The notes under the pieces: generated by a model
What the model was told of the DNA's origin: nothing
Seen by the model: only the letters and a program-made list of their open reading frames with translations
The model's database searches: none
Part shown: positions 32,123 through 40,201 of the stretch, piece by piece
Position numbering within the stretch: the first letter of the stretch is position 1
Layout: each line of letters opens with the position of its first letter
Program-made: the position numbers and the translations under genes
Assembly: GCF_002902845.1 (NCBI RefSeq)
Contig: NZ_PPTF01000026.1
Span: 1 to 59,562 of the forward strand
Length of the DNA stretch: 59,562 nucleotides
Direction: 5' to 3'
Origin: Chromobacterium sinusclupearum
Lineage (GTDB): Bacteria > Pseudomonadota > Gammaproteobacteria > Burkholderiales > Chromobacteriaceae

Positions 32123-32185
32123 ATTGGTCTTCCTATAGTGGAGCATGCCGGCTGGCACGTAATACCACTATGGAACCAATATGAA
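32118..32185 (-). promoter_or_regulatory. Long inverted repeat covering the chitinase ribosome-binding site and start codon
   Basis: 32118-32141 and 32165-32185 are inverted copies of each other: 21 pairs, with only a 1-base and a 2-base insertion in the start-side arm. The loop contains a second dyad (32144-32159, six pairs on RNA with one G-U). On the chitinase mRNA the AGGAAG ribosome-binding site and the AUG would both be paired. A TTGACA (32189-32194) / CATAGT (32167-32172) promoter would start inside the structure. A TAAAAT element (32198-32203) would transcribe all of it. Confidence 0.7.
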
Positions 32186-32252
32186 ATATGTCAAATGATT
32201 TTAATGCCGGATTTTCTAGCCGCAGAGACTGAGCGGCGCGTCCGGCGGTGGC

Positions 32253-32438
32253 TCAGGCGCGGATCGCGCGGATCCAGGCGTCGCCGGCGTAATTCGCGCT
32301 GGCAAGGCCCAGCGCGGAATGGAAGGTGACTGCGAAGCGTCGTCCCATCTGCTTGATGGCGACCACTTCAAAGGCGATGGTGTTGGCACCGTGTTGTTCG
32401 GTGACCAGATCGCCTGGCTGTAATTCATGAATCTTCAT
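32253..32438 (-). CDS. Small hypothetical protein downstream of the IF-1 paralogue
   Basis: A 61-residue protein beginning MKIHELQPGDLVTEQHGANT, with later IKQMGRRFAVTFHSALG. It looks like a small beta-rich fold; the Pro-Gly-Asp-Leu-Val start is common in SH3-like proteins. The start at 32438 gives a sensible N-terminus, although the ribosome-binding site is weak; an in-frame Met at 32471 has none. It is 43 bp after the IF-1 paralogue on the same strand and may be co-transcribed. Function unknown. Confidence 0.55.
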   Translation of the reverse strand: MKIHELQPGDLVTEQHGANTIAFEVVAIKQMGRRFAVTFHSALGLASANYAGDAWIRAIRA

Positions 32439-32481
32439 TGGGTTACCAAGGCGTGACCGCAAGGCGGCCATGCCGTAAATA

Positions 32482-32748
32482 TTAACGGCGGCGATGTTGC
32501 GGCGGACGGGAACCGGCGCCGATGTTGGCGGTGGGGTGACGGAAATTGATGCGGCCCTTGGTCAGGTCGTACGGGGACATTTCCACGGTGACGCGGTCGC
32601 CCAGCAGCACGCGGATGCGGTGCATCTTCATTTTGCCGGAGCCGTAGGCGAGGATTTCCATATTGTTGTCCAGGCGCACGCGAAAGCGCGACTCCGGCAG
32701 CATTTCGATAACGACGCCTTCCAGTTCGATCATGTCTTCTTTGGACAT
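32482..32748 (-). CDS. infA: Translation initiation factor IF-1 paralogue with C-terminal extension
   Basis: An 88-residue S1/OB-fold protein. Residues 1-72 align with IF-1 ([20 protein letters not shown], then [20 protein letters not shown] and the closing [15 protein letters not shown]). A 16-residue basic tail ending PPQHRRR is added. Classical IF-1 has 72 residues and is usually encoded near secY/rpmJ. Many betaproteobacteria carry a second, extended copy outside ribosomal operons, and this is probably that form. It would bind the 30S A site. AAAGGAAT lies before the ATG. Whether it replaces or supplements the standard IF-1 is unknown. Confidence 0.85.
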   Translation of the reverse strand: MSKEDMIELEGVVIEMLPESRFRVRLDNNMEILAYGSGKMKMHRIRVLLGDRVTVEMSPYDLTKGRINFRHPTANIGAGSRPPQHRRR

Positions 32749-32946
32749 GGGATTCCTTTCAGTAAATACGGGTAACGCATTGGCCGCGTCGGCTGTCGAT
32801 ACCGACTACCGCAGACGGGCGATGGAGCTTCGATTCGGTAACCCAGCGGGCCGGGCGCGGCCCGGGAGGCAAGGCGTCGCGTCAAACATTGTTGGCGCGA
32901 CGAGAAGTAGAGGCAATGCCTATTTTAACGCCAAAGGGCCGCCGCG

Positions 32947-34413
32947 TCAGCCGTTTATTTCATGGCCATGGCGACGCGCCTGTTCCTGCTGCTCGCAGGC
33001 CAGCTGGCCGACGCGCACCAAGGCCGTCAAATAGCGTTCATCCAGCGGATAACAGCAGGACAAGCGCATCGCATTGCGATAGCGGCCCCCGGGCGAGCTG
33101 AGCGGGCCGGGAATCAGGCTGATCTTCTCCGCCATCGCCGCGTGGAACAGCGCCACGCTGTCGCAGCCCTCCGGCAGCTCCAGCCAGATCAGGAAGCCGC
33201 CTTGCGGCTGGGTGGCGCGCGTGCCGGCGGGAAAATGGCGGGCGATCAGGCCGCGCACCTTCTCCACATGGGCGGCGTAGCGGCGCTTCAGCGTGCGCAG
33301 GTGGTGATCGTAGCCGCCGGACTCCAGAAACGCGCCCAGGGTTTCCGCCAGCACCGCCGGCTGCGCCACCGATGAAGCAAACTTCAGCTTGCGCAGCGCG
33401 GCGTCGAAGCGGCCGCCCTCCATCCAGCCGATGCGGAAATCCGGCGCCAGCGTCTTGGTATAGCTGGCGCAGACGATGACCCAGCCGTCGGCGTCGAAGG
33501 CCTTGACTGCCGGCGCCAGCGTGTCGGCGAATTGCAGCTCAGCGTACAAGGCGTCCTCGATCAGCGGCACCTGGTACTGGTTGACCAGCTTGGCCAGCCG
33601 CTTCTTGTTGTCCAGCGGCATGCAGCAACCCAGCGGATTGTGAACATTGGGCATGGCCACCAGCGCCTGGATGCGATGCTCCGCCAGCAACACCTCCACC
33701 GCATCTATGGACAGCCCGGTTTGCGGATCGGTGGGGATTTCCACTGCCTTCAGGCCCAGGCTGGCCAAGAGCGGCAGCAGGTTGAAATAGGTGGGCGATT
33801 CCAGCCCCACGGCATCGCCGTGGCGGGTGACGGCGCGCAAGGCCAGTTGCAGCGCCTCCATGCAGCCGTGGGTCAGGATGATGTTGTCCGGCTGCAGCGT
33901 CATGCCCAGGTCCATGCCGCGGCGGGCGATCTGGGTGCGCAGCCGCTCCGACCCCGGCGGCAGCGCGTAAGTGCTGACCATGCCGGGATGGCGGCGCAGG
34001 ATCTGGCCCATCAGCCGCGCCAGCTTGTTGCCGGGATAGAAGTCCCCGCCGCGCGGGCAGGCCAGGGCCAGATCGATGAAGCCCTCGGTCTGCTGCGCCT
34101 GCAGAACGGTGCCGATCAGGTCCAGCACGGCGTTCTGAGTGGGAGAGGCCGGGCCGCTTTCGGTAACGGCGGGCCGGGCCGGCGACGGCAGCCGGGAGCG
34201 CACGTAGTAGCCGGATTGCGGCCGGGCTTCTATCAGGCCGCGGTCTTCCAGCACGCGGTAGGCGCTGACCACGGTGTTGAGGCTGAGCTGGCGGCTGTGC
34301 GCCGTACGCCGCACCGATGGCAGACGCGACCCCGGCGGCAGCGTGCCGCGGCGGATCGCCAGCGATAGGTCGTCGGCCAGTTGCTGATAGAGGGTGGGGG
34401 CGCTGTTCTGCAT
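32947..34413 (-). CDS. MocR-family regulator (GntR HTH fused to PLP aminotransferase domain)
   Basis: A 488-residue transcription factor. The N-terminal winged HTH (about 10-80) reads LYQQLADDLSLAIRRGTLPP, then GSRLPSVRRTA and SLNTVVSAYRVLEDRGLIEA. The fold-I aminotransferase-like domain follows, with the PLP lysine in SYTKTLAPDFRIGWM. The start at 34413 is the Met before the HTH; the frame continues 22 codons upstream without support. It diverges from a LysE-type exporter, a common pairing in which the regulator controls the exporter. Effector not known. Confidence 0.9.
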   Translation of the reverse strand: MQNSAPTLYQQLADDLSLAIRRGTLPPGSRLPSVRRTAHSRQLSLNTVVSAYRVLEDRGLIEARPQSGYYVRSRLPSPARPAVTESGPASPTQNAVLDLIGTVLQAQQTEGFIDLALACPRGGDFYPGNKLARLMGQILRRHPGMVSTYALPPGSERLRTQIARRGMDLGMTLQPDNIILTHGCMEALQLALRAVTRHGDAVGLESPTYFNLLPLLASLGLKAVEIPTDPQTGLSIDAVEVLLAEHRIQALVAMPNVHNPLGCCMPLDNKKRLAKLVNQYQVPLIEDALYAELQFADTLAPAVKAFDADGWVIVCASYTKTLAPDFRIGWMEGGRFDAALRKLKFASSVAQPAVLAETLGAFLESGGYDHHLRTLKRRYAAHVEKVRGLIARHFPAGTRATQPQGGFLIWLELPEGCDSVALFHAAMAEKISLIPGPLSSPGGRYRNAMRLSCCYPLDERYLTALVRVGQLACEQQEQARRHGHEING

Positions 34414-34477
34414 CGTTGGTCTGGGTGATGGGGCACAGCACCTATCATAGAGTAGGGTGACAGTTGCTGAAAAGAAC

Positions 34478-34516
34478 AATCTGTAACCAGATCAATAATG
34501 GATTTTTGAATCTGTA
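34478..34516. promoter_or_regulatory. Paired AATCTGTA repeats in the MocR/LysE gap
   Basis: AATCTGTA occurs as direct repeats at 34478-34485 and 34509-34516, start to start 31 bp, about three helical turns. The first lies in an ATCTG/CAGAT dyad, the second within an AATGGA/TCCATT dyad. MocR regulators bind direct repeats, so this is the likely operator for both divergent genes. Confidence 0.5.
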
Positions 34517-34593
34517 TCCATTAAACGGCTGCGCATAGCATGTTCGTGTAGGCGACAGTCTGTCGCCGTTTGCCGCTTTGCAGGAGACGCACC

Positions 34594-35211
34594 ATGCCCG
34601 AATTCGCTTTGCTGTCCTATGTCGCCCTGATGTCGATCACGCCGGGGCCCAATAACCTGATGCTGGCCAGCTCCGGCGTCAACTTTGGCTTCCGCCGCAC
34701 GGTGCCGCACATGCTGGGCATCAGCCTGGGTTGCGCGCTGCAGGTGTTCATCGTGGCCATGTTGTTGGCGCAGATGCTGGGCTGGCTGGAAACCTGGCGT
34801 TTGCCATTGGCTGTGGCTGGGTGCGTCTATCTGCTGTGGCTGTCCTGGACGCTGGCGATGTCCGGCTTGCCGGAGGGCAGGGCGCAGGCGCGGCCGTTGG
34901 GCTTTGTCGGCGCGGCGATGTTCCAGTGGCTCAATCCCAAGGCCTGGGTCATGGTGCTGAACGCGTCCATCCTGTTCATGCCGGCCCAGGCGGATGGCCG
35001 GATGGCGGCGGCCTTGCTGCTGGCGCTGGTGTTCGCCGTGGTCAACCTGCCATGCATCAGCGTGTGGGCGTGGGGCGGGGAAAAACTGCGCCGTTGGCTG
35101 CAAAGGCCCGAGGCGCTGCTGGTATACAACCTGTCCATGGGGGGCATGATGGCCGCTACGGCGCTGTGGCTGATGTATGACGAGCTGCAGCCGGCGCTGG
35201 GCTGGATCTGA
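34594..35211 (+). CDS. LysE/RhtB-family amino-acid exporter
   Basis: Inner-membrane exporter of 205 residues with about six helices. The ATG at 34594 follows CAGGAGACGC. The family signature near the N-terminus is SITPGPNNLMLASSGVNFGF, with GISLGCALQVF after it and NPKAWVMVLNASILF in the middle. It is alone after the divergent MocR gene. The substrate could be an amino acid or a related metabolite; the pairing suggests induction by that substrate. Confidence 0.88.
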   Translation: MPEFALLSYVALMSITPGPNNLMLASSGVNFGFRRTVPHMLGISLGCALQVFIVAMLLAQMLGWLETWRLPLAVAGCVYLLWLSWTLAMSGLPEGRAQARPLGFVGAAMFQWLNPKAWVMVLNASILFMPAQADGRMAAALLLALVFAVVNLPCISVWAWGGEKLRRWLQRPEALLVYNLSMGGMMAATALWLMYDELQPALGWI

Positions 35212-35316
35212 ATGATGTCCTTTTTTGGCAGGTGATTGTCTTCATCTGGCCTTCAGACGAGGCGATGGTGGGATTAGCATGGCGTCCATATTCCACCTGA
35301 GCCGAGGATAGGTCGC

Positions 35317-35886
35317 ATGAAACAGACTGCTTTGCTGGTGATAGATGTTCAGGACTCTTTTCTTTCCCGCCCTTATTGGGATGAGCGTGAACTGCCGGCC
35401 TACCGCGAGGCGCAGCGCGCGCTGATCGCCGGCGCCGAGGCGCGCGGCTCGCTGGTGGTCAACATCCTGCATGTGGATGATGACGCGTCGTTCCGCGTCG
35501 AGTCCGGCCTGGTGCGTCCGCAAGCCTGGCTGACTCATCAGCCGGCGGCGACTTTCGTCAAGCATGTGCACAACGCGCTGACAGACTCTGGCCTGCAGGC
35601 CTGGCTGGACGCGCGCGGCATCCGCCGCTTGGCGATTTCCGGCATCCGTACCGAGCAATGCTGCGAAACCACCGCCCGCGTGGCATCGGACCTCGGTTAT
35701 GAGGTGGACTTCGTCAGCGAGGCCACGCTGACTTTCGCCATGACGCATCCCGCTAGCGGCCGCGTCTACAGTCCGGCTGAAATCCGCGAGCGAACCGAAC
35801 TGGTGCTGGCGGGACGCTTCGCCACCATTGTCACGGTCGATGAGGCGCTGCGGCGGATGGCGTGCGCGGCCGAGCTTGTCGATTGA
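35317..35886 (+). CDS. Isochorismatase-like cysteine hydrolase
   Basis: A 189-residue alpha/beta hydrolase of the isochorismatase superfamily. The catalytic triad is visible: Asp10 (LLVIDVQDSF), Lys82 (TFVKHVHNAL) and Cys115 (GIRTEQCCETTARV). Such enzymes act on nicotinamide, N-carbamoyl compounds or related amides; the specific substrate cannot be read here. It is the first of four closely packed plus-strand genes. Confidence 0.85.
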   Translation: MKQTALLVIDVQDSFLSRPYWDERELPAYREAQRALIAGAEARGSLVVNILHVDDDASFRVESGLVRPQAWLTHQPAATFVKHVHNALTDSGLQAWLDARGIRRLAISGIRTEQCCETTARVASDLGYEVDFVSEATLTFAMTHPASGRVYSPAEIRERTELVLAGRFATIVTVDEALRRMACAAELVD

Positions 35887-35939
35887 CATCGGCATGGCAT
35901 AAGGTGTCGGGATCGGTTTTGTTCAGATCAGGAGTAAGC

Positions 35940-36152
35940 ATGGCGCAAGACGCATCGAGGTTGCCGCCGGACGGGCTGCCGGCTTATCGGCTGCTGACCG
36001 GCCCTGACGATTCGGCCTTCTGCAAGCGGGTCAGCGAGGCGCTGGCTTTGGGCTACCGGCTGTATGGCTCGCCGGCCGCCACCTTCAATGGCGAGCGTGT
36101 CATCGTGGCGCAGGCCGTATTGTGGCCGGGAGCGGACCATGCCGCCGATTGA
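35940..36152 (+). CDS. DUF1737-domain small protein
   Basis: A 70-residue protein. AGGAG lies before the ATG at 35940; the frame is open earlier without support. LPAYRLLTGPDDSAFCKRVS then EALALGYRLYGSPAATFNGE and VIVAQAVLWPG are the hallmark of the DUF1737 family. Function unknown. Its 3-prime end overlaps the start of the EamA gene by 14 bases, which suggests translational coupling. Confidence 0.85.
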   Translation: MAQDASRLPPDGLPAYRLLTGPDDSAFCKRVSEALALGYRLYGSPAATFNGERVIVAQAVLWPGADHAAD

Positions 36153-37038
36153 CGTGGCGCAGGCGCTGGCCATCGTGGTGGCTTGGGGCGTCAACTTCGT
36201 CGTGATCAAATGGGGCGTAGCCGGTGTGCCGCCGCTGCTGCTGGGCGCCTTGCGCTTTGCTCTGGTGGCGCTGCCGGCGGTGTTCATCGTCAAACGGCCG
36301 CCGCTGCCGTGGCGCTATCTGGCGCTGTATGGATTGACGGTGGGCGTGGGGCAGTTCGGCTGCCTGTTTTCGGCGATCAAGCTGGGCATGCCTGCCGGGC
36401 TGGCCTCGGTCGTGCTGCAGTCGCAAGCCTTCTTCACTTTGCTGTTGGCGCGCTTCTTTCTGAACGAGCGCTGGCAGCGCAGCCAGTTGGCGGGTTTGGC
36501 GCTGGCCTTGGGCGGCTTGGCGCTGATCGGGATCGGCAAGGGCGGCAATATGACGGCGCTAGGCTTTGGGCTGACCATTGCGGCTGCGACCAGTTGGGCC
36601 GCGTCCAATGTGGTGGTGCGCGCCATCGGCCGCGACGGCTACAAGGTGGCGCCGCTGGGGCTGGTGATCTGGTCCAGCCTGATCCCGCCGATTCCGTTTC
36701 TGCTGCTGTCGTGGTGGCTGGAGGGCGGCGAGCGCATCTTGCTGGCTCTGCGCGATTTCAATCTGCAGTCGCTGTTCGCCGTCGCTTATCTGGCGGTGGT
36801 GGCCTCGATGTTCGGCTATGGTCTGTGGAGCCGGCTGCTGACCCGGCACGCCGCCGCCAAGGTGGCGCCGTTTTCGCTGCTGGTGCCGGTGGTGGGGCTG
36901 CTGGCCTCGCATCTGCTGCTGGGAGAGAGCCTGACGCCGGGGCAATTGGCCGGCAGCGGCTTGCTGCTGGCTGGGTTGGCGGTATCGGTATTCGGCGGCC
37001 GAGCGCTGTCGATGGCGGCGAGGGTTGGCCGTGCTTGA
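36139..37038 (+). CDS. eamA: EamA-family (DMT superfamily) exporter
   Basis: Membrane transporter of 299 residues with about ten helices formed by two EamA repeats. It opens MPPIDVAQALAIVVAWGVNF with VVIKWGVAGVPPLLLGALRF. The second repeat includes TLLLARFFLNERWQRSQLAG and the final FSLLVPVVGLLASHLLLGES. Length equals E. coli EamA, the O-acetylserine/cysteine exporter. That substrate is a guess, because DMT transporters vary. Overlaps the genes on both sides. Confidence 0.8.
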   Translation: MPPIDVAQALAIVVAWGVNFVVIKWGVAGVPPLLLGALRFALVALPAVFIVKRPPLPWRYLALYGLTVGVGQFGCLFSAIKLGMPAGLASVVLQSQAFFTLLLARFFLNERWQRSQLAGLALALGGLALIGIGKGGNMTALGFGLTIAAATSWAASNVVVRAIGRDGYKVAPLGLVIWSSLIPPIPFLLLSWWLEGGERILLALRDFNLQSLFAVAYLAVVASMFGYGLWSRLLTRHAAAKVAPFSLLVPVVGLLASHLLLGESLTPGQLAGSGLLLAGLAVSVFGGRALSMAARVGRA

Positions 37039-37942
37039 GGTGTACTTCGTTTTGCCGCCGGACCTGCTGCTGCTGGATTTGGCGGGGCCGGCCGAGGCGT
37101 TTCGCCTGGCTGGCGAGTTTGGGGCGGCCCTGCGCTTGCATTTTGTCAGCCCGATGCCGGAAACCGCGACATCGCTGGGCTTGCCGTTGGCCAGCCTGCA
37201 GCCCTTGCCAGAGGAGCTGCCGGAGGGCGCGCTGGTGGTGGTGCCGGGTTCGACGCCGTCCGCCGTGGCTTACGCCAAGCCGGATGCGCGCCGCATCGTT
37301 GCCTGGCTGGCGGCGCGCAAGCCTCAATCCGGCGTGTCTTGGGTGGGCATCTGCTCCGGCAGCCTGCTGCTGGCCGAGGCCGGCTTGTTCGATGATCGCG
37401 CCTGCACCACCCACCATACCTTGCTGGACCGCTTGCGCGCATTGGCGCCGGCGGCCAAGGTGCAGGAGAACCGGGTATTCGTACAGGACGGACCATGCTG
37501 CAGCAGCGCCGGCATCACCGCCGGCATCGATCTGGCGTTGCATTGGATCGGAGAGCGGATCGATCCGGCCATCGCGCGCGCCGTGGCGCGGGAGATGGTG
37601 GTCTACTTCCGCCGCTCGCCGCAAGACCCGGGGCTGTCGCCGTGGCTGGCCTGGCGCAATCATCTGCATCCGGCGCTGCACCGCGCGCAAGATCTGATCT
37701 GCGCCGACCCGGTGCGCGATTGGCCGCTGAGCGAGCTGGCGGGGCGGGCGCATGTCAGCGCGCGGCACTTGTCCCGCTTGTTTCGCGAGCATGCCGGCAT
37801 CAGCGCGCACGATTATCATCAGGCTTTGCGGCTGGCGCTGGCCATGCAGTGGCGCGCGGCCGGGCTGGGCAAGGAAAAGGCGGCGCTGGCGGCGGGTTTC
37901 TCGTCCGCGCGGCAGTTGGGGCGGGCGGCGTCCCGCCGCTAA
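37031..37942 (+). CDS. GATase1-like / AraC-family transcriptional regulator
   Basis: A 303-residue regulator. The GTG at 37031 follows GCGAGGG at good spacing and overlaps the EamA stop by 8 bases; a TTG at 37025 is also in frame. The N-terminal DJ-1/PfpI-like domain (about 1-185) has the nucleophile-elbow Cys in WVGICSGSLLLAEAG. The C-terminal double HTH of AraC type begins near 210 (WPLSELAGRAHVSARHLSRL then FREHAGISAHDYHQALRL). Relatives include FtrA and GlxA. It probably controls this four-gene cluster in response to a small metabolite. Confidence 0.88.
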   Translation: MLEVYFVLPPDLLLLDLAGPAEAFRLAGEFGAALRLHFVSPMPETATSLGLPLASLQPLPEELPEGALVVVPGSTPSAVAYAKPDARRIVAWLAARKPQSGVSWVGICSGSLLLAEAGLFDDRACTTHHTLLDRLRALAPAAKVQENRVFVQDGPCCSSAGITAGIDLALHWIGERIDPAIARAVAREMVVYFRRSPQDPGLSPWLAWRNHLHPALHRAQDLICADPVRDWPLSELAGRAHVSARHLSRLFREHAGISAHDYHQALRLALAMQWRAAGLGKEKAALAAGFSSARQLGRAASRR

Positions 37943-37964
37943 ACCTTGCTGGACAGCATATTTC

Positions 37965-37991
37965 TTAAGTTTTAACGATTCTGGACGATAT
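37965..37991 (+). promoter_or_regulatory. Sigma-28 (FliA) promoter of the flgP-flgT pair
   Basis: TTAAGTTT (7 of 8 to the -35 consensus), exactly 11 bases, then GACGATAT (6 of 8 to GCCGATAA). Thirteen of 16 positions match. It lies about 60 bp before the lipoprotein start codon and ties the two genes to the flagellar regulon. Confidence 0.65.
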
Positions 37992-38053
37992 TCCGGGTTG
38001 ACGCGCTCCGGGAATGGTTCATACCATTCCATCAATATCTACCGGTAATTGCC

Positions 38054-38764
38054 ATGAAAACTGTCCGCAGCCTGTCTTGTCTCCTGCCTCTGGTTCTGTT
38101 GGCCTCCCTGTCCGCCTGCTCCACTGGCACGCCGCCGCAGAAAATGGCTGCGCCTGCGCCGGCCAAGGAAGGCGGCATGGTGCCGTCCGGCGTCGGCTAT
38201 GTCGGTCCCAGCGAGGAAGGCAATAGCGGCGAGGATGTGAAGGTGGTGGTGCGGGAAGTCAATCCGTTCCAGCCCATCGTGGTGCGCGTCACCGGCAGCG
38301 GCGCCGCGCCGTATACCAATAGCCTGACCCCGTCGCAGCGCAAGCTGCTGGCGATGCGCGCCGCGCGGCTCGATGCGTTCCGCGCCATTGCGGAACAAGT
38401 GCAGGGCATGAAGCTGGTGGGCAACAGCACGGTGTCCAATATGATCGCCAACAACGATAGCTTCCGCACCTATGTGGACGCTTATCTGCGCGGCGTCACC
38501 ATCGTTTCTACCACGATGAAGCCGGACGGCACCAGCGAGGCGGTGGCGGAAATCACGCTGGATCAGGACTTCTACAAGCAGTTCAAGAACTCCTTCGACA
38601 AGACCGGCAGCGTGATGCGGGCGGCGCAGGAAACCGGCGCCGTCGGCGCGCAGTGCGCCGAGCCTAACTGCGGCGCCACCAAGACCATGCCGGCCGCTAG
38701 CCCGGCGCAAACCATGATGATGGCTCCGGCGCGCTACAGCAGCAATTTCTATGTGAACCAATGA
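38054..38764 (+). CDS. flgP: LPP20-family lipoprotein, FlgP-like
   Basis: A 236-residue outer-membrane lipoprotein. The lipobox is LASLSACS, with the lipid Cys at about residue 22. The LPP20 domain is LTPSQRKLLAMRAARLDAFR, then AIAEQVQGMKLVGNSTVSNM and VDAYLRGVTIVSTTMKPDG. This fits FlgP, the basal-body disk or ring component of Vibrio and Campylobacter, although it is longer because of N- and C-terminal extensions. Its stop overlaps the flgT start (ATGA), and a sigma-28-like promoter precedes it. Another LPP20 lipoprotein role is possible, but the neighbour makes FlgP the best call. Confidence 0.75.
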   Translation: MKTVRSLSCLLPLVLLASLSACSTGTPPQKMAAPAPAKEGGMVPSGVGYVGPSEEGNSGEDVKVVVREVNPFQPIVVRVTGSGAAPYTNSLTPSQRKLLAMRAARLDAFRAIAEQVQGMKLVGNSTVSNMIANNDSFRTYVDAYLRGVTIVSTTMKPDGTSEAVAEITLDQDFYKQFKNSFDKTGSVMRAAQETGAVGAQCAEPNCGATKTMPAASPAQTMMMAPARYSSNFYVNQ

Positions 38765-40047
38765 TGAAGACGCGAATCCGTCAGACTGCTGCCGCCCTTG
38801 TGGCGGCATTTGTTTTGTCCGCATCGGCGCAGGCGCAAATCCTGAGCGCCGAGGGCGTGGCGCCGTTGGATAACGGCACGGTGGCGGCGCGCGAGATGGC
38901 CATCCGCGACGCGATGCGGCTGATCACCATCAACCAGGGCGCGCGGGTGGAGTCGGTGCAGGTGCTGGAGAACGGCAAGCCGGCCGAGTCCGCCACGCTG
39001 ACCGCGAGCGGCCAGCTGCAGGGCACGGTGCGGGTGGTCAATGAATACCAGCAGGGCAAGTTGTACCACGTCAAGATCGAGGTCGATACGGAGGGGGCGG
39101 CTGAAGCCCAGGCCCCAACGCGCAGCCGCGATCCGTCCTGCGCGATGCCGCCGGGGCGTTCGTTGCGGCGCAAACTGGTGACGACGTATTTCGACGTGGC
39201 GCGTCCCGCCGACGCGTCCGATCTGGCGAATCTGGCGACTGCGCTGCCGACCGAGCTGTCGCGCCGCTTGTCGCGCAATCCCTTGCTGCTGGTGCGCGAC
39301 GCCAATACCGTGTCGGTGTTGTCGGACAGCCGCATCGCCGAGCCTGCCGCCGGCCGCGACATCGCCAGCCAGCTTGGCCAGCGCCAGGGCGTGCAGTTCG
39401 TGGTGGCGGGCCGCGTGCTGTCCACCTCGGTGACCGACAAAGGCCTGAAGCCGTCGTTTTTCGAGTCCAACAATACCAGCGACCAGAGCGCCATCTATAA
39501 CGGACCGTTTTCCGGCCTGCTGGGCGGCGGCGCCAAATACAAGGCCACCGAACGCCAGTTCGACATGGAAGTGTGGATTTACGATGGCCTGACGGGTTCA
39601 TTGCTGGCGAATGAGCGCGTCGGCGGACTGTCGCGCGGCGATGTCCAGCCCAAGCTGCCCAAGCCTTTCGCCTCCGCCGCGTTTTGGGCCACGGATTATG
39701 GCCGCCTGGTGGATAAATTAATGGACAAGGCGGCGCAGCGCGTCGACGACGTCATTTCCTGCATACCATTTTCTGCCCGCATCGTGCGGCAGGAGGGGAA
39801 GCGCGTTTATATCAACGCCGGCCTGCTGGACGGAATGGCGGTGGGCGACAAGATGCTGCTGTACAAGCGCTCGTCCGGCCAGCCGGTGCGCGACTTGATT
39901 TCCGGGGCGGATCTGGGCATGCCGGAAAGCCTGAACGGCGATGTCACGCTGACCCAGGTGCAGCCGAATTTCTCCATCGGCTTGGTGCAGAGCAGCAGTC
40001 AGGCGGTGTCAGAAGGCGACTTTGTCCGTTTCGTCCCGACTCGATGA
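38761..40047 (+). CDS. flgT: Flagellar assembly protein FlgT (H-ring)
   Basis: A 428-residue periplasmic protein with signal peptide (MMKTRIRQTAAALVAAFVLS, cleaved near AQA). The FlgT N-terminal domain covers about 28-115 (EGVAPLDNGTVAAREMAIRD, AMRLITINQGARVESVQVLE). The middle domain is about 130-330, and the C-terminal domain ends in FSIGLVQSSSQAVSEGDFVR. In Vibrio, FlgT forms the H ring around the LP ring and helps recruit stator proteins. It overlaps the FlgP-like gene. Domain calls come from sequence style, not a search. Confidence 0.85.
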   Translation: MMKTRIRQTAAALVAAFVLSASAQAQILSAEGVAPLDNGTVAAREMAIRDAMRLITINQGARVESVQVLENGKPAESATLTASGQLQGTVRVVNEYQQGKLYHVKIEVDTEGAAEAQAPTRSRDPSCAMPPGRSLRRKLVTTYFDVARPADASDLANLATALPTELSRRLSRNPLLLVRDANTVSVLSDSRIAEPAAGRDIASQLGQRQGVQFVVAGRVLSTSVTDKGLKPSFFESNNTSDQSAIYNGPFSGLLGGGAKYKATERQFDMEVWIYDGLTGSLLANERVGGLSRGDVQPKLPKPFASAAFWATDYGRLVDKLMDKAAQRVDDVISCIPFSARIVRQEGKRVYINAGLLDGMAVGDKMLLYKRSSGQPVRDLISGADLGMPESLNGDVTLTQVQPNFSIGLVQSSSQAVSEGDFVRFVPTR

Positions 40048-40128
40048 TTCCGGCCGATAGCCGCGGGTCGGGAGCATGCCGGGACGCTTCTTTCCGGCAG
40101 TTCCCCAATTTACAAAATATTTTTGTAT

Positions 40129-40143
40129 TGATACGTATTATCA
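40129..40143 (+). promoter_or_regulatory. Possible Fur-type operator before fbpA
   Basis: TGATA-N5-TATCA forms a dyad in an AT-rich stretch 58 bp upstream of the iron-transport start codon. It partly resembles the GATAATGATAATCATTATC Fur site. Iron repression is expected for fbpABC; this exact site is only a candidate. Confidence 0.3.
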
Positions 40144-40201
40144 CTTGATGCTACGGTGCATCCCGCACTTCGCTCTCAAACAGCAAAACAGGGGATACAC
40201 C

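Noticed and set aside
36183..37697. 504-codon frame running across eamA and the GATase/AraC gene
   Set aside because: It is out of phase with two well-conserved proteins and has no recognisable sequence of its own.
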